This document shows positions 1 through 9,827 of a stretch of DNA of 64,000 bases, in pieces. The stretch is from positions 1 through 64,000 of the forward strand of contig DIOT01000030.1 in assembly GCA_002426195.1 (NCBI GenBank), read 5' to 3'. The notes under the pieces are model-generated. The model was given only the letters and a program-made list of their open reading frames with translations, did no database searches and had not been told where the DNA came from. This DNA comes from Bacteroidales bacterium UBA5507 (GTDB lineage Bacteria; Bacteroidota; Bacteroidia; Bacteroidales; Lentimicrobiaceae). The position numbers were made by a program, and so were the translations under genes. The stretch's first letter is position 1, and each line of letters begins with the position of its first letter.

Positions 1-23
1 ACTCCCGCCAGCTCCACTAAATT

Positions 24-476
24 TCATTTATTTGCCCGTTCCTCTCTGCCACATTGACTCAGACTCCAGTCAGAGCGGAATATTTTAATGAAATTTACAA
101 TTACACTTACAGCAGAAGCTATAATGGCAATTACAAAGATGATCTTAAGAACAATATCAAACCATTGCATCCCATTATATGCTGAAAAATTAAACGGGTA
201 CAAGTAAAAGAGCAAAACGGCTACTATCAATCCAGAGATTTCCGAAAGTGTTTTAATCAGGTAACGTATTGGCATCACACTGATTAATAGTATTAACACA
301 GCAGCTCCTATCTGGACATAACAATTTATCTTCATAAAAAGCAAAACAACTGTGTAGTCTTCAGCAAGGAATTTTAAATCCCAGGATGGCACCCGATCAA
401 GTATCCATAGAAATACTATGTTCGAAATGATAATCCAGATTTGCTCTGCTTTCGTAAATTTTCTCTTATTTTCCAT
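24..476 (-). CDS. Small four-helix membrane protein, function unknown
   Basis: A 150-residue protein with about four hydrophobic segments (roughly residues 12-27, 42-65, 72-92 and 105-128) and a charged C-terminal tail ending in EERANK. I do not recognise the family. There is no signal peptidase motif, so it is probably an inner-membrane protein. The ATG at 474-476 is the only sensible start. It is divergent from the methyltransferase gene that begins at 631. Its 3' neighbour lies outside the window, so any operon cannot be judged. Confidence 0.6.
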   Translation of the reverse strand: MENKRKFTKAEQIWIIISNIVFLWILDRVPSWDLKFLAEDYTVVLLFMKINCYVQIGAAVLILLISVMPIRYLIKTLSEISGLIVAVLLFYLYPFNFSAYNGMQWFDIVLKIIFVIAIIASAVSVIVNFIKIFRSDWSLSQCGREERANK

Positions 477-630
477 ATTTGGGAACTTTTATATACAAAT
501 TTATAAAACTTTTATCTCTTCAAAGAGTGTTTAATATTAATCGGCTTAGTTGTTATACAGACAACAAATCAAAGTACTACTCCGACAATTTTTTATAATT
601 TTATCAGCATTAAAACTCACAATAAGAATC

Positions 631-1815
631 ATGTTAAACACCTCCCCTATTAATCAGCTTATTCAAAATCTTGAAGAAAGCATTGCTCAAAATTCTTTCA
701 TTAAACTAACATTTAGCAATACACGTGATTTATCATCCGATCTTACTAAAGTATTTGTTAAGCCGGTAATAATTAAAGGGGGGCTAATGTTTTCATTTGT
801 ATACCGACACAAAACAAAGGATATTACAAGTAATTTTTACCAAAATGAGGCAATGACTGAGATACTGAATCTTATTGAAAGGAATTTCATGCAATGCTTG
901 CTATCTACTACCTTTAACGACTGGCAGCTTATTATAAATAAAAAAGGGAATTCAACTTTAATAAAAAACAAACCGGCGAACACTGTTGCCCCTACCTTAA
1001 GTCATGATAAACAAAAGCTGAGGTATATCGGGACAGAATCAGCATCTTATCTGGAAGCTCTTGGAATAACAAACATTGATGGCAAAGTCAAACCTGACAT
1101 GCAGGATAAGTTCCGACAGATAAATAAGTACATCGAACTCGTTGCTGCTATTCTTAAAGTAGTGGAACTACCCGAAATAGTTAAGATTGCTGATATGGGT
1201 TCAGGCAAAGGATATTTAACATTTGCATTATACGACTACCTGGTAAATGTCAATAAAATGAATGTGGAGATGACAGGTGTAGAAATGAGAAAAGATCTGG
1301 TTAACAAATGCAATTCAATTGCGAATAAGTCAGGTTTTAAAGGCTTATCTTTTGTTGAAGGATCAATTAATTCCATAGAACTTGAAGCACCTGACATACT
1401 TATTGCTTTGCATGCGTGTAACACTGCAACAGACGACGCAATTTACCGGGGAATTCAGGCCAATGCTAAAATCATTATGAGCTCACCTTGTTGCCACAAA
1501 CAAGTACGACGAGACATGGAGACTGAGGGAATTCTATCTGAAATTACCCAATATGGTATATTGGCAGAAAGACAAGCCGAAATAATTACCGATACGATCA
1601 GATCAATGATTCTTGAGGCATACGGTTACAAAACAAATATATCAGAATTTATCGCAACCGAGCACACTCCAAAGAACCTTCTGATAACTGCATTAAAAAG
1701 AAGGAACTTGCCCGAAGCATTGCCTGATATGGAAGTAATTGAACGTATCAATCAACTCAGGAAATTATTTTCTATTAGACAACATTATTTACAGGAACTC
1801 CTCTCTACGAAATAA
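631..1815 (+). CDS. SAM-dependent methyltransferase, Methyltransf_32-like
   Basis: The C-terminal half carries a class I SAM-binding fold: MGSGKGYLTFALYDYL is the glycine-rich motif I, followed by an acidic strand end (GVEMRKDL) and then LIALHACNTATD and SSPCCHK. The last two are typical of the METTL25/Methyltransf_32 group, whose substrates are mostly unknown. The N-terminal 150 residues look like a separate substrate-binding part. An in-frame TTG at 550 would add 27 residues, but the ATG at 631 (protein starting MLNTSPIN) is the better start. It is convergent with the DUF5020 gene, with only 7 bp between their stops, and shows no operon partner. Confidence 0.8.
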   Translation: MLNTSPINQLIQNLEESIAQNSFIKLTFSNTRDLSSDLTKVFVKPVIIKGGLMFSFVYRHKTKDITSNFYQNEAMTEILNLIERNFMQCLLSTTFNDWQLIINKKGNSTLIKNKPANTVAPTLSHDKQKLRYIGTESASYLEALGITNIDGKVKPDMQDKFRQINKYIELVAAILKVVELPEIVKIADMGSGKGYLTFALYDYLVNVNKMNVEMTGVEMRKDLVNKCNSIANKSGFKGLSFVEGSINSIELEAPDILIALHACNTATDDAIYRGIQANAKIIMSSPCCHKQVRRDMETEGILSEITQYGILAERQAEIITDTIRSMILEAYGYKTNISEFIATEHTPKNLLITALKRRNLPEALPDMEVIERINQLRKLFSIRQHYLQELLSTK

Positions 1816-1822
1816 CAGCCGT

Positions 1823-2539
1823 CTACTCAATAGTCCATTTTATCCCAATAGTGGGATTGAACTGAATCCCTTTAATCCCTGCAAAGTTATATCCCACCTC
1901 CACTTCGCTACCAACTGCAAAGTGTTTATTAATATTGAACCATAATTGAGGTTCAGACATAAAAATGAATTTTCTCTTTTCCATTTTATCCTGATTCACC
2001 GGATAGAATGTATCTTCTCTCCAAAAATCAGCAAATCCCGAAAAAGATACTTTACCGTTAAGGAAGTGGTAATACCAAACTCCTGTTAACTGAAAAGAAG
2101 CATCATGCAGGTCGCGGATATACTTATACATAAGTTGCAGAGTCACTCCCATCGTGTAATCTTCGTTATTGTAGGTATATTCAGGACCAGCTAGAAATGC
2201 ATCATTATATTGAACTACTCCAACAAAACCATTGTCTTTCCACTGCATAAAACCACCATTATATTCACCATGAATTGCTATCCGTGATTTAGCAATAGTG
2301 AAACTGCGGCCAATTTCCCAGTAAGCTGAAGACACACCTTTTACTTCACCCGCATTATAATCCATATCTACAAACAAGAAAGTACTGCCAAGATTGTCAG
2401 CTCTGAAATATTCAAGTGTCGTTGTAAAATATTTACGATCTTCCCCCAGATCATAATGCAGTTGAAGGTTTTGGCCTTTTACCCCAAGAAAAAATAATAA
2501 GAAAAATAAAACCAGATTCGATCTTTTCACAATTTTCAA
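1823..2539 (-). CDS. DUF5020-family outer-membrane barrel protein
   Basis: A 238-residue protein with an N-terminal signal peptide (hydrophobic core LVLFFLLFFLGVKG, likely cleavage near GQN). Alternating hydrophobic and aromatic strands follow (LQLHYDLG, YFTTTLEYF, FLFVDMDY and a C-terminal IGIKWTIE), as expected for an outer-membrane beta-barrel. The FTTTLEYFRAD and FVDMDYN region resembles DUF5020, a Bacteroidota family distantly like Tsx nucleoside channels. Its substrate is unknown. A good promoter -7 element lies 13 bp upstream of the ATG, which implies a very short leader. Confidence 0.75.
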   Translation of the reverse strand: MKIVKRSNLVLFFLLFFLGVKGQNLQLHYDLGEDRKYFTTTLEYFRADNLGSTFLFVDMDYNAGEVKGVSSAYWEIGRSFTIAKSRIAIHGEYNGGFMQWKDNGFVGVVQYNDAFLAGPEYTYNNEDYTMGVTLQLMYKYIRDLHDASFQLTGVWYYHFLNGKVSFSGFADFWREDTFYPVNQDKMEKRKFIFMSEPQLWFNINKHFAVGSEVEVGYNFAGIKGIQFNPTIGIKWTIE

Positions 2540-2551
2540 AAATTAAGGGCG

Positions 2552-2559
2552 CAAAGATA
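2552..2559 (-). promoter_or_regulatory. Bacteroidota -7 element upstream of the DUF5020 gene
   Basis: On the minus strand this reads TATCTTTG, a perfect match to TAnnTTTG. It lies 13 bp before the start codon at 2539, so the transcript leader would be only a few nucleotides. No clear -33 TTTG was found. Confidence 0.45.
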
Positions 2560-2584
2560 AAATTTCTATGAGATTTCCGAGCGG

Positions 2585-3064
2585 TTATTCGCGTAACTGG
2601 CTTAATTCATAATTATAGTCATATCGCAGATCCTCATGCACCTTGGTCAGTTCAGTTTCTATTTGACTAAGACAACGGTCCCAAATAAGATTCAGCCCTT
2701 TGAACCGGTAAATTGGTATGTTTTTTTCTTTAAAAATCTTGCAAAAATGGAGAAGCAACTGAACCGCGGTATCGTGCTTTCCCGAGATTTTAATTGCTTT
2801 CCTGATGAGCCTTAAAACTTTACATATATGTTTTATCTGTTGCTTTGCGTTGAATCTGTTTATTGATGACATTGCTTCATCAATTTCAGCTATTGTGGAC
2901 CTAACAAATCCGGCCTCATCTTTTGAATCGAACAATAAGTAGGTAATCAGTTCCTTGTTTTCCTTTCTGAACTTGACCATTGAAGTGACTATGCTAACAA
3001 GTTCTTTATGAGAAAGAATACTTAATTCATCCCGGATAGTCTTTAATGCTGGAAGATTATTCAT
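2585..3064 (-). CDS. Conserved helical protein, function unknown
   Basis: A protein of about 159 residues, almost entirely helical and rich in Lys, Glu, Ile and Leu, with no signal peptide or membrane segment. It reads like an all-alpha cytoplasmic protein. Phrases such as HKELVSIVTSMVKFRKENKELITYLLF look helical-repeat-like, but I cannot name a family. I chose the ATG at 3064 (MNNLPALK); an upstream ATG at 3070 would add two residues. It sits alone between the DUF5020 gene and the divergent lipoprotein gene. Confidence 0.6.
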   Translation of the reverse strand: MNNLPALKTIRDELSILSHKELVSIVTSMVKFRKENKELITYLLFDSKDEAGFVRSTIAEIDEAMSSINRFNAKQQIKHICKVLRLIRKAIKISGKHDTAVQLLLHFCKIFKEKNIPIYRFKGLNLIWDRCLSQIETELTKVHEDLRYDYNYELSQLRE

Positions 3065-3224
3065 ATACAAATAATGAGAAGTTATAAATATCGCAATTTA
3101 AGGAACTAAAAAGAAAATCAGAACTAAAAATCAGTTCAAAATGTAGTTACGAATGTAAACTATGGTATTGTATTTGATAGAAGCATTTCGTACTCAAAAA
3201 CAAAAACCAATATTCTACCCAAAG

Positions 3225-4217
3225 ATGAAGAAAACTCCACTACTCCTATTAGCTCTATTCGCGTTATTTACTTTCAGCAGCTGTAGCAAATTTGCGATGG
3301 TTACTTTCAATTATCCTCTGGCACCTCAAAAGAATATGCCCACAAGCATTAAAACTGTTGCACTGGCTAATCGATCACTAACTCCCAAAGAGAATAAAAT
3401 GGATAAAGTTGTTGAATCCATTATTTCAGGTGAAATTGAGGTTTCGGACAGAAAAGCATCAAACGAATGCTTAACAGGGGTAATGGAGAGGCTTTCAGAT
3501 AATAATGAATTCCAAAGTATAATTGCATCTGAGAACAAACTTTATGGAACAGGAACCGGGGAAATCCCTTCACCACTTGACTGGGAAAAAGTGAGCGAGA
3601 TTTGTCAAACATCAGACAGCGATGCTTTATTAGTTCTTGAGATGTTTGACTCGGACTCGGACATGTTAGCCTTTCATAAAATATTAATACCCGGGCCTCA
3701 GCCTCGTGAAGAGAGAAAATTCAATATTAGAATGTACTGGCGACTGTATGATCCTTCTTTAAGGCAAATAATTGATCAATATGAATGCACCAGGGAAGTT
3801 ACCTTTGTTGGAAATGGGCGAACCCCAACAGTTCCCCCAAAAGCTTTACACGGAGCAGCATATTCGGGAGGACATGAATATATTGAACGCTTTCTTCCGG
3901 GCCAGTTAATAGCAGACAGGACTATATATAAGAAAGGGAAAGGGCGTCTTAAGAATAATTTCAAATCCGCATACAGATTCGTGGAGGTTGATGATTGGGA
4001 AAGGGCTGCCGATTACTGGGAAGAAGTCATACAATTGAATGACGGAAATATTGGCAGGGCATATTTAAATATGGCTGTATATTTTGAAAAGGTTGGTAAT
4101 ATTGAAGAAGCCATAAGGTTTGCGCAAATTGCTTATTCAGAATATGGAATCAAAAAGGCAAGAGATTACGAGTACGCTCTAAGAAATTTGAGAAACAACC
4201 CACTTATCGTGTCATAG
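3225..4217 (+). CDS. Bacteroidota lipoprotein with TPR-like tail (DUF6340-like)
   Basis: The protein starts MKKTPLLLLALFALFTFSSC, a lipoprotein signal with its lipobox cysteine at residue 20. An upstream in-frame start at 3162 would bury this signal and is rejected. The middle reads as a mixed alpha/beta domain. The end (roughly residues 255-320, with WERAADYWEEVIQLND and AYLNMAVYFEKVGNIEEAI) holds two TPR-like helical hairpins. The layout resembles the DUF6340 lipoproteins of Bacteroidales, a family-level guess with no known function. It faces the GAPDH gene; a terminator lies between them. Confidence 0.7.
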   Translation: MKKTPLLLLALFALFTFSSCSKFAMVTFNYPLAPQKNMPTSIKTVALANRSLTPKENKMDKVVESIISGEIEVSDRKASNECLTGVMERLSDNNEFQSIIASENKLYGTGTGEIPSPLDWEKVSEICQTSDSDALLVLEMFDSDSDMLAFHKILIPGPQPREERKFNIRMYWRLYDPSLRQIIDQYECTREVTFVGNGRTPTVPPKALHGAAYSGGHEYIERFLPGQLIADRTIYKKGKGRLKNNFKSAYRFVEVDDWERAADYWEEVIQLNDGNIGRAYLNMAVYFEKVGNIEEAIRFAQIAYSEYGIKKARDYEYALRNLRNNPLIVS

Positions 4218-4274
4218 TGAATTTGCAGAGGTCAGCACGTCTGTTTTGATTTCAATATTTAGCAAAATTGCAGG

Positions 4275-4310
4275 TAAAAAAAAGAAAGGCTGTATCTTGT
4301 GATCACAGCC
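4275..4310 (-). terminator. Terminator of the GAPDH operon
   Basis: On the minus strand GGCTGT (4305-4310) pairs with ACAGCC (4288-4293), then the sequence runs into TTTCTTTTTTTT. It follows the GAPDH stop codon and lies between convergent genes. Confidence 0.65.
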
Positions 4311-4338
4311 TCTCTTTCATGAATTAGATTAACAGAAT

Positions 4339-5586
4339 TTACATTCTCTTATCAACATACTCTGTAAGTTTGCCAAGCATATTAACATAGCTACCAAACT
4401 CATTGTCGTACCATCCGAAGATCTTAGCATGACAGACTGGTAACATAATATCTTGTTTGGTTTCAACTCCAAAGCTTTGTAACAACTGCGAATTTATTGC
4501 CATAAAACCTGTACGGGTATGAGTTTCAACGCCCTCAATAACAATGGCAGCTCTTCGACCGATCATATCAGCTGAAACATTCTGCTCTTCACTGTATTCA
4601 AGGATACCTCTGCCAGGTCCATCGGAGGCATCTTTATATATCTGATTAAGGAACTCACGTGTTACGATAGGTTCACCAATGTCATTAAGTGGTGACTGGA
4701 AAGTAACATTCAGTATTATTAAACTAGCTGTATTAGTAGGGATTCTTACTGAATCGGCCATAAAGCCAATTCTTTGTACCTGAGGTATAATTTTTTCAAG
4801 TGCTTTGGCAGCTCCTGTTGATGTTATAATTATGTTGTTCAAAACCGAACGATTCTTTCTCAAATCCGAACTACCCGTTTTAGGTACAGTGTCAAGAATA
4901 CTTTGTGTGCTTGTAGACGCATGAATTGTCGACATGCCTGCTGTGAGGATATTTGATGTTTCAGGTCGCTCAAGTAAAGGAAGCATCATATGTGCCAGTC
5001 CGGTAGTAGTACAACTTGCAGCTGAAAGAATGTGATGTTTTCTTGCATCAAAATCCAAATGATTGATACCAAAAACCATCATATTGGCATCACCAGGCAT
5101 TTTTTGAGTTGAGTCTTTAATTTTGAATGGTGCACTTGCTATTACTTTGTCTGCACCTGCTTCAAGATGCCCCCGCAAACTACCCTTTGGATTATCTGCC
5201 TGAACCGTTGGATCAAGAAAAGCACCGGTACAATCAACAACCAATCTCACTTGATGCTCCGACCAGTTTATGTCGCGGGGATTTCTTTGTGTAGTAAGAA
5301 ATTTAACAGGCATGCCATCAATTTCCACAAGATTCTGATCACTATCGAGAATTCTGATTTCGCATTTTTTCCCTGAGTGACCATAAAGGAAATGACTTAA
5401 TGATCCGTAAGTTGAATCATTACTTAGGTTGTGAATGAGAGACTCAAGATTCTCACCTACGCCTCGTCCTACATTTACAATTAATCCACCGAAATGCTTA
5501 TTAAGCAAATGATTCCAGATTGTAAGTTTGCCAATCCTTCCCGCTCCGTTGATACCAAGCAGATTTTTACCATGCAATCGTTCCAT
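4339..5586 (-). CDS. gap: Divergent glyceraldehyde-3-phosphate dehydrogenase
   Basis: The N-terminus has the Rossmann motif GINGAGRIGK (residues 11-20). The active site is SAASCTTTGLAH, with the nucleophile at Cys192 (usual form ASCTTNCLAP), a general-base His222 in TIHASTSTQ, and the phosphate-site region NIIITSTGAAKA. The C-terminus has the expected WYDNEFGSYVN. At 415 residues it is about 80 longer than ordinary GAPDH, with extra sequence in the first 110 residues. The usual Asp after the second NAD-binding strand is replaced by VNVGRG, so cofactor preference may differ. It is the second gene of an operon, 36 bp after the dikinase-like gene. Oxidation of glyceraldehyde-3-phosphate is likely; a specialised role is possible. 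Confidence 0.85.
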   Translation of the reverse strand: MERLHGKNLLGINGAGRIGKLTIWNHLLNKHFGGLIVNVGRGVGENLESLIHNLSNDSTYGSLSHFLYGHSGKKCEIRILDSDQNLVEIDGMPVKFLTTQRNPRDINWSEHQVRLVVDCTGAFLDPTVQADNPKGSLRGHLEAGADKVIASAPFKIKDSTQKMPGDANMMVFGINHLDFDARKHHILSAASCTTTGLAHMMLPLLERPETSNILTAGMSTIHASTSTQSILDTVPKTGSSDLRKNRSVLNNIIITSTGAAKALEKIIPQVQRIGFMADSVRIPTNTASLIILNVTFQSPLNDIGEPIVTREFLNQIYKDASDGPGRGILEYSEEQNVSADMIGRRAAIVIEGVETHTRTGFMAINSQLLQSFGVETKQDIMLPVCHAKIFGWYDNEFGSYVNMLGKLTEYVDKRM

Positions 5587-5622
5587 TTCTAATAATTATA
5601 ATTGTTTTTATTTGGTTATAAG

Positions 5623-8600
5623 TTAAGCCAGCTCTGCCAGCTTCACTTTGTAATTTCCTGCATAAATATTACCCAAATTACCGTCAATAGCAATTTTATC
5701 ACCTGGTTTTAATAATACACCATTAATAGTGCAAGTTTTGTCCTTCTCGTTAACAATAAGTTGAGTACAATTAACAACACATGTTTTATCTAACCTCACT
5801 GCAGTTACTGCGGCATGAGAGGTTGCACCCCCTCTTGCTGTTATTAATCCATTACATTCGAATATCATTCCTATGTCATCTGGCACTGTGTCGGGTCTCA
5901 CTAGTATCTTGTTATCGGGCATATCTTTAAACATAGCTAAATCTTCAGTGTCAAATGCCAGTATTCCATTCATCACGCCTTTCCCTAATCCAATACCCCG
6001 ACCTAAAAGATTCAAATCTGACGTTTTACAATCAAATACATAGCTAAGGTCCGGTTTCCTGATATCCTGATCTCGTGTTTGAAGAATATATAAATCATTA
6101 GGGTCCTCACTCTCGAAAGTAAACTCAATCTCCTGATGACTAAAACCATGCTGTTCAGTGAGCTCTTCAGCAATTGAATGTAACTTCTTATAAATACCCG
6201 GAAAAGTACTTTGAAGTGAGAACACACTCTCAGCATACAGCTTTTTCTTTTGTCGTTCAGTTACAGGCATCGGGTTTACAAGTCCGGCAACGATATCTTC
6301 ACCCTGACTGCAAAGAGTAAAATCTCCATAAAGGTGAATACCGGGCTTCTCAAAATCAGGTGCATGTGTGAATAAAACACCTGTTCCTGAAGTACGATGA
6401 AGATTACCCAACACCATTTTCTGAACGATTACTGCAGTTCCCCACTGATCAGCGATCTGAAGATGATCGCGGTATACTTTAGCCCTTTCGCTATACCATG
6501 ATTCAAAAACATTGAAAATAACCTGCTTTAGCTGTTCAAACGGCTCATCTTTGAAGTGAATATTGTAGCTGTGCAGGATGCCTTTATATGCGAAGGCAAT
6601 TTCACGCATCTGATCGGGCTTAAAGTCGATTTTCTGATTAACGTTATACTTTAACTTGTAATCAATCATTATCTGGTCGAATTCGTCGCGTGAAATTCCG
6701 AATGCCATTCCCCAGCTTTGTAAAAATCTTCTGTAACAATCCCATGAAGTCCAACCGTAATTGTCCTGTTTGCTTAAAGTTTCAACAATCTGATCATTAA
6801 GTCCAACATTCAGATAAGTATTCATTGCTCCGGGCATCGATATGGCTGTACCTGACCGAACTGATAATAAAAGAGGATTGTTGGGATTTCCAAATTGCTG
6901 ACCTGTGATCTTCTCCAGACTTGAGATATGTCGCCTGATCATTAACTCGAACTCTTTCTCCATGAATGGATTCTGAAGAATTGCGCCACGTCTTCTGAAT
7001 ACTTCGGTTGTAAACACGAAACCCGGAGGGATTGGGAAGCCCAACAATAATAACTTCTTAAGGAAGTAAGCTTTAGAACCTAAAAATATCTGATTATCCA
7101 TTTCAGGTGTTTCCCTGTAAAGAGGTGAGACTACCATGTCAGTATTATATGACATGATACTATAAAGCGTCTCTTCAGGGTAACTGTCGACCATTTGACG
7201 GAAAGTACCTAATATCTTTACCAAAAAACTATCGAGTATTTGTACCAGAAAAGCCGATGATAACATTTCCCTGTAGAATTCTTCAGATTTCCGGGTAAAG
7301 AACTTCTTTGAAGAAGCACTATCACCCTTCATTTCCTGAGGAAACAACTGAGGAATTACAACCTTAAGTTGGCGGTCGTATACACGCAGAAAATACTTGC
7401 TAATAATTTCCCTCACACTCGATAGCATGAACTGCAGAATATTAATATACTGACCAACCGAAAAACTTGATGAATTAAGACTATACCTGAACATCTTAAG
7501 GTTTGAATTGAAACCCTGGTCACTTATTCCATCAAGTTCAAGACCCTGCCTGAACAATTCAAACACCACATGTATTTTCCTTAAAGTCTTTGCTGTAATA
7601 TAGTCCAGGTTGATGCTGTTTATCATCTGTTCCATCAACTGTGAGGCGACTTTTTCAAGCCTGAAGGATAATCCCAAAGCTTCAAATTTAGGCTCTCTGT
7701 ATTTACCGTACATGCTCGGGATTCCAATAGCTATATGGCGCTTATGATAAATATCCTCCCACCCTTCAGTTTTATTTGGATCAGTAATAATGTTATTGAG
7801 TTTCCTCATGAAAATATACACCTGACGTAGAGCTCTATCGGCATTGCCTTTCTCAAGCATGCTCAACAACAAATCTATCTCACCGCTTGTGAAGAAATTG
7901 AACTTCCTCAAAAGCAGTCCAAGGTTAACCGTATTAAATGAGTACTTTTCCTTTAATAGTTCAAGTAACCTGAAAATATAATATAATCGCTGCTTGTCGA
8001 TAGTATTGTCAAACGGAAGAGCATTTATTTCTCTTTTCAGTTTATCGGATGACAATTCCATAAGCGATCTGGGCATTGTATTTAGATTCTCGCATAAAGC
8101 CTGAATTAGCCGGTTTATATCGGAGAACCAACGTGATTCTTTCGACATCGACTGCTTAACATCTTCAGGCAACAGCTCAAACAGATATGATGTATCGCCA
8201 TCATACCAATAGTGTATTATACTTCTGGTAAGGGTTATATGTGTATTGTTACTTTCAGTATGAACCTGCTTTCTAAGGAAATGAATCAATCGGTCATTCC
8301 GGTGTGATAACTCATCCATTGCAGTTGTCACTTCTCTGAGTTCCCCTTCTGCCCCAATTTCATTGAAATATACAGGGAATAGCCGTGATAGCTGCTTTAT
8401 TTGTTTGAAGATGGGTTTAATATCTGAGTTAAGCAAAGCTGTTACATCGCGTTGAAATAAGTCGGTGTCTGACACAAAAACCCCACCAAGTCTTAGATGA
8501 ATTATCAATGCTGACAGCAATTCTTGAAAATCTGTAGGAGAATATTCTATCAACTCCATCCATACTCTTATGTTTTTGATATGGAATTCATTAACCTTTA

Positions 8601-9720
8601 ATTGCCAGTCATCACTTACATAAACTATACCTGGCCCAATAAATCCATGCCTAATTAGCATCTTTTCAAAATGGAGAATATGACCCATATTCTCTGTTCT
8701 GAAGATTTCTTTTCCAAGAGTTAAAATACTATCGAGGACAGTACCGGAATTGGTTGTTTTGAGATCGCTGAAGAGTTTAAAAATATTATCGAGAAAGCCA
8801 AATACTTCATCACTTGTAAGCTCATTCTTTATATTGCGCAATAATGAATTAAAGTCGCGCATAAGCATCTCCTTTTGGTTTTGCATTCCTTCGAGATGCA
8901 GTAAATAAACCAGATAATAAAACTTTTCATGAAACCGGTTGAAGGAATGATGCAATTGCCTGATGTGAACAGAAACATCACTGAATGCAGGTATGTCAGA
9001 AACCTTATCCCATGAATCGGCATCCTGAATCATGGCATTTATGTGATTGTAGTATTCAACACCAATAATTGAGAACTTTTCACGACTCAGACCACTAAAA
9101 AGCTTACCCCTATCAGCTAACCATTGGTCGGTCTTTGTTGTTTCCTTCCAATAATCAGCATTGGCGGAAAGGGCTCTATTTGCAAATAACATAGCATCCT
9201 TTTCAATAGCTTCATCGGGCCACTTTGCATTTGAGAAAACCTTTACAAGAAAACCGGTATTGTAAATTACTGACTTAGGGGCTTTATTCAAATAAGTTTT
9301 AAGCAGAGAAAGCACATCATGCAAAATGCTTTTATCTATTTTATCCGACATAATCAACTTCTCATAGAATTCAAGTAAAGTATGCACTGCATCTTCTGCT
9401 TTTGCATCGTTGAGTTGTCGGGTAATCAATCCTTCATATAATTCCACTATTACTTCCCATACCAAAGGTGAGTCTTGCTTTTCATAGAACCAAAAGTCTC
9501 CCAGGGAAATATTTCGCAATTGCCCGATTATGTATGAACTATTTGAATAGGGGTGGTTAAATTCATTGATGCAATCGATTGCACGATTATGTATAGAATA
9601 ATATGATATGGAGACATCTGTAAACTGGCGATGTTTCTCGGGTATATTGATCTTATCAGTCCTTGTTGCCTCAAGATTGGCCGCAAGTGCATCTGAGAGT
9701 AAGGTCTTGTTTGGTTCCAT
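5623..9720 (-). CDS. PPDK/PEP-synthase-like protein with large unknown N-terminus
   Basis: A 1365-residue cytoplasmic protein. Residues about 880-1235 are the ATP-grasp nucleotide-binding domain of pyruvate phosphate dikinase and PEP synthase (GSKAYFLKKLLLLGFPIPPGF, LSVRSGTAISMPGAMNT, and a C-terminal EFTFESEDPNDLYILQTRD). Residues about 1250-1350 are the swivelling phosphohistidine domain; GGATSHAAV contains the phospho-accepting His1302. The chain ends 63 residues later, so the PEP/pyruvate TIM-barrel domain of true PPDK is absent. The first 870 residues are helical and unrecognised. It is cotranscribed with the divergent GAPDH. The acceptor of the phosphoryl group is unknown; the name phosphoenolpyruvate synthase would be over-annotation. 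Confidence 0.75.
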   Translation of the reverse strand: MEPNKTLLSDALAANLEATRTDKINIPEKHRQFTDVSISYYSIHNRAIDCINEFNHPYSNSSYIIGQLRNISLGDFWFYEKQDSPLVWEVIVELYEGLITRQLNDAKAEDAVHTLLEFYEKLIMSDKIDKSILHDVLSLLKTYLNKAPKSVIYNTGFLVKVFSNAKWPDEAIEKDAMLFANRALSANADYWKETTKTDQWLADRGKLFSGLSREKFSIIGVEYYNHINAMIQDADSWDKVSDIPAFSDVSVHIRQLHHSFNRFHEKFYYLVYLLHLEGMQNQKEMLMRDFNSLLRNIKNELTSDEVFGFLDNIFKLFSDLKTTNSGTVLDSILTLGKEIFRTENMGHILHFEKMLIRHGFIGPGIVYVSDDWQLKVNEFHIKNIRVWMELIEYSPTDFQELLSALIIHLRLGGVFVSDTDLFQRDVTALLNSDIKPIFKQIKQLSRLFPVYFNEIGAEGELREVTTAMDELSHRNDRLIHFLRKQVHTESNNTHITLTRSIIHYWYDGDTSYLFELLPEDVKQSMSKESRWFSDINRLIQALCENLNTMPRSLMELSSDKLKREINALPFDNTIDKQRLYYIFRLLELLKEKYSFNTVNLGLLLRKFNFFTSGEIDLLLSMLEKGNADRALRQVYIFMRKLNNIITDPNKTEGWEDIYHKRHIAIGIPSMYGKYREPKFEALGLSFRLEKVASQLMEQMINSINLDYITAKTLRKIHVVFELFRQGLELDGISDQGFNSNLKMFRYSLNSSSFSVGQYINILQFMLSSVREIISKYFLRVYDRQLKVVIPQLFPQEMKGDSASSKKFFTRKSEEFYREMLSSAFLVQILDSFLVKILGTFRQMVDSYPEETLYSIMSYNTDMVVSPLYRETPEMDNQIFLGSKAYFLKKLLLLGFPIPPGFVFTTEVFRRRGAILQNPFMEKEFELMIRRHISSLEKITGQQFGNPNNPLLLSVRSGTAISMPGAMNTYLNVGLNDQIVETLSKQDNYGWTSWDCYRRFLQSWGMAFGISRDEFDQIMIDYKLKYNVNQKIDFKPDQMREIAFAYKGILHSYNIHFKDEPFEQLKQVIFNVFESWYSERAKVYRDHLQIADQWGTAVIVQKMVLGNLHRTSGTGVLFTHAPDFEKPGIHLYGDFTLCSQGEDIVAGLVNPMPVTERQKKKLYAESVFSLQSTFPGIYKKLHSIAEELTEQHGFSHQEIEFTFESEDPNDLYILQTRDQDIRKPDLSYVFDCKTSDLNLLGRGIGLGKGVMNGILAFDTEDLAMFKDMPDNKILVRPDTVPDDIGMIFECNGLITARGGATSHAAVTAVRLDKTCVVNCTQLIVNEKDKTCTINGVLLKPGDKIAIDGNLGNIYAGNYKVKLAELA

Positions 9721-9827
9721 GCAGCTAAATTAGTAAATAGTCATGACTTACTTGCCAAACAAATGGCTTATTACAATGTTTATCAGAAATTCTTAAAGTT
9801 ACATTGCTAAGAGCCTATATTAAATAA

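Noticed and set aside
550..630. Longer start of the methyltransferase at the TTG at 550
   Set aside because: The extra 27 residues look non-family and an ATG at 631 gives a sensible N-terminus.
5623..9720. Plain annotation as phosphoenolpyruvate synthase or PPDK
   Set aside because: The C-terminal PEP/pyruvate-binding barrel is missing, so that reaction is not supported.
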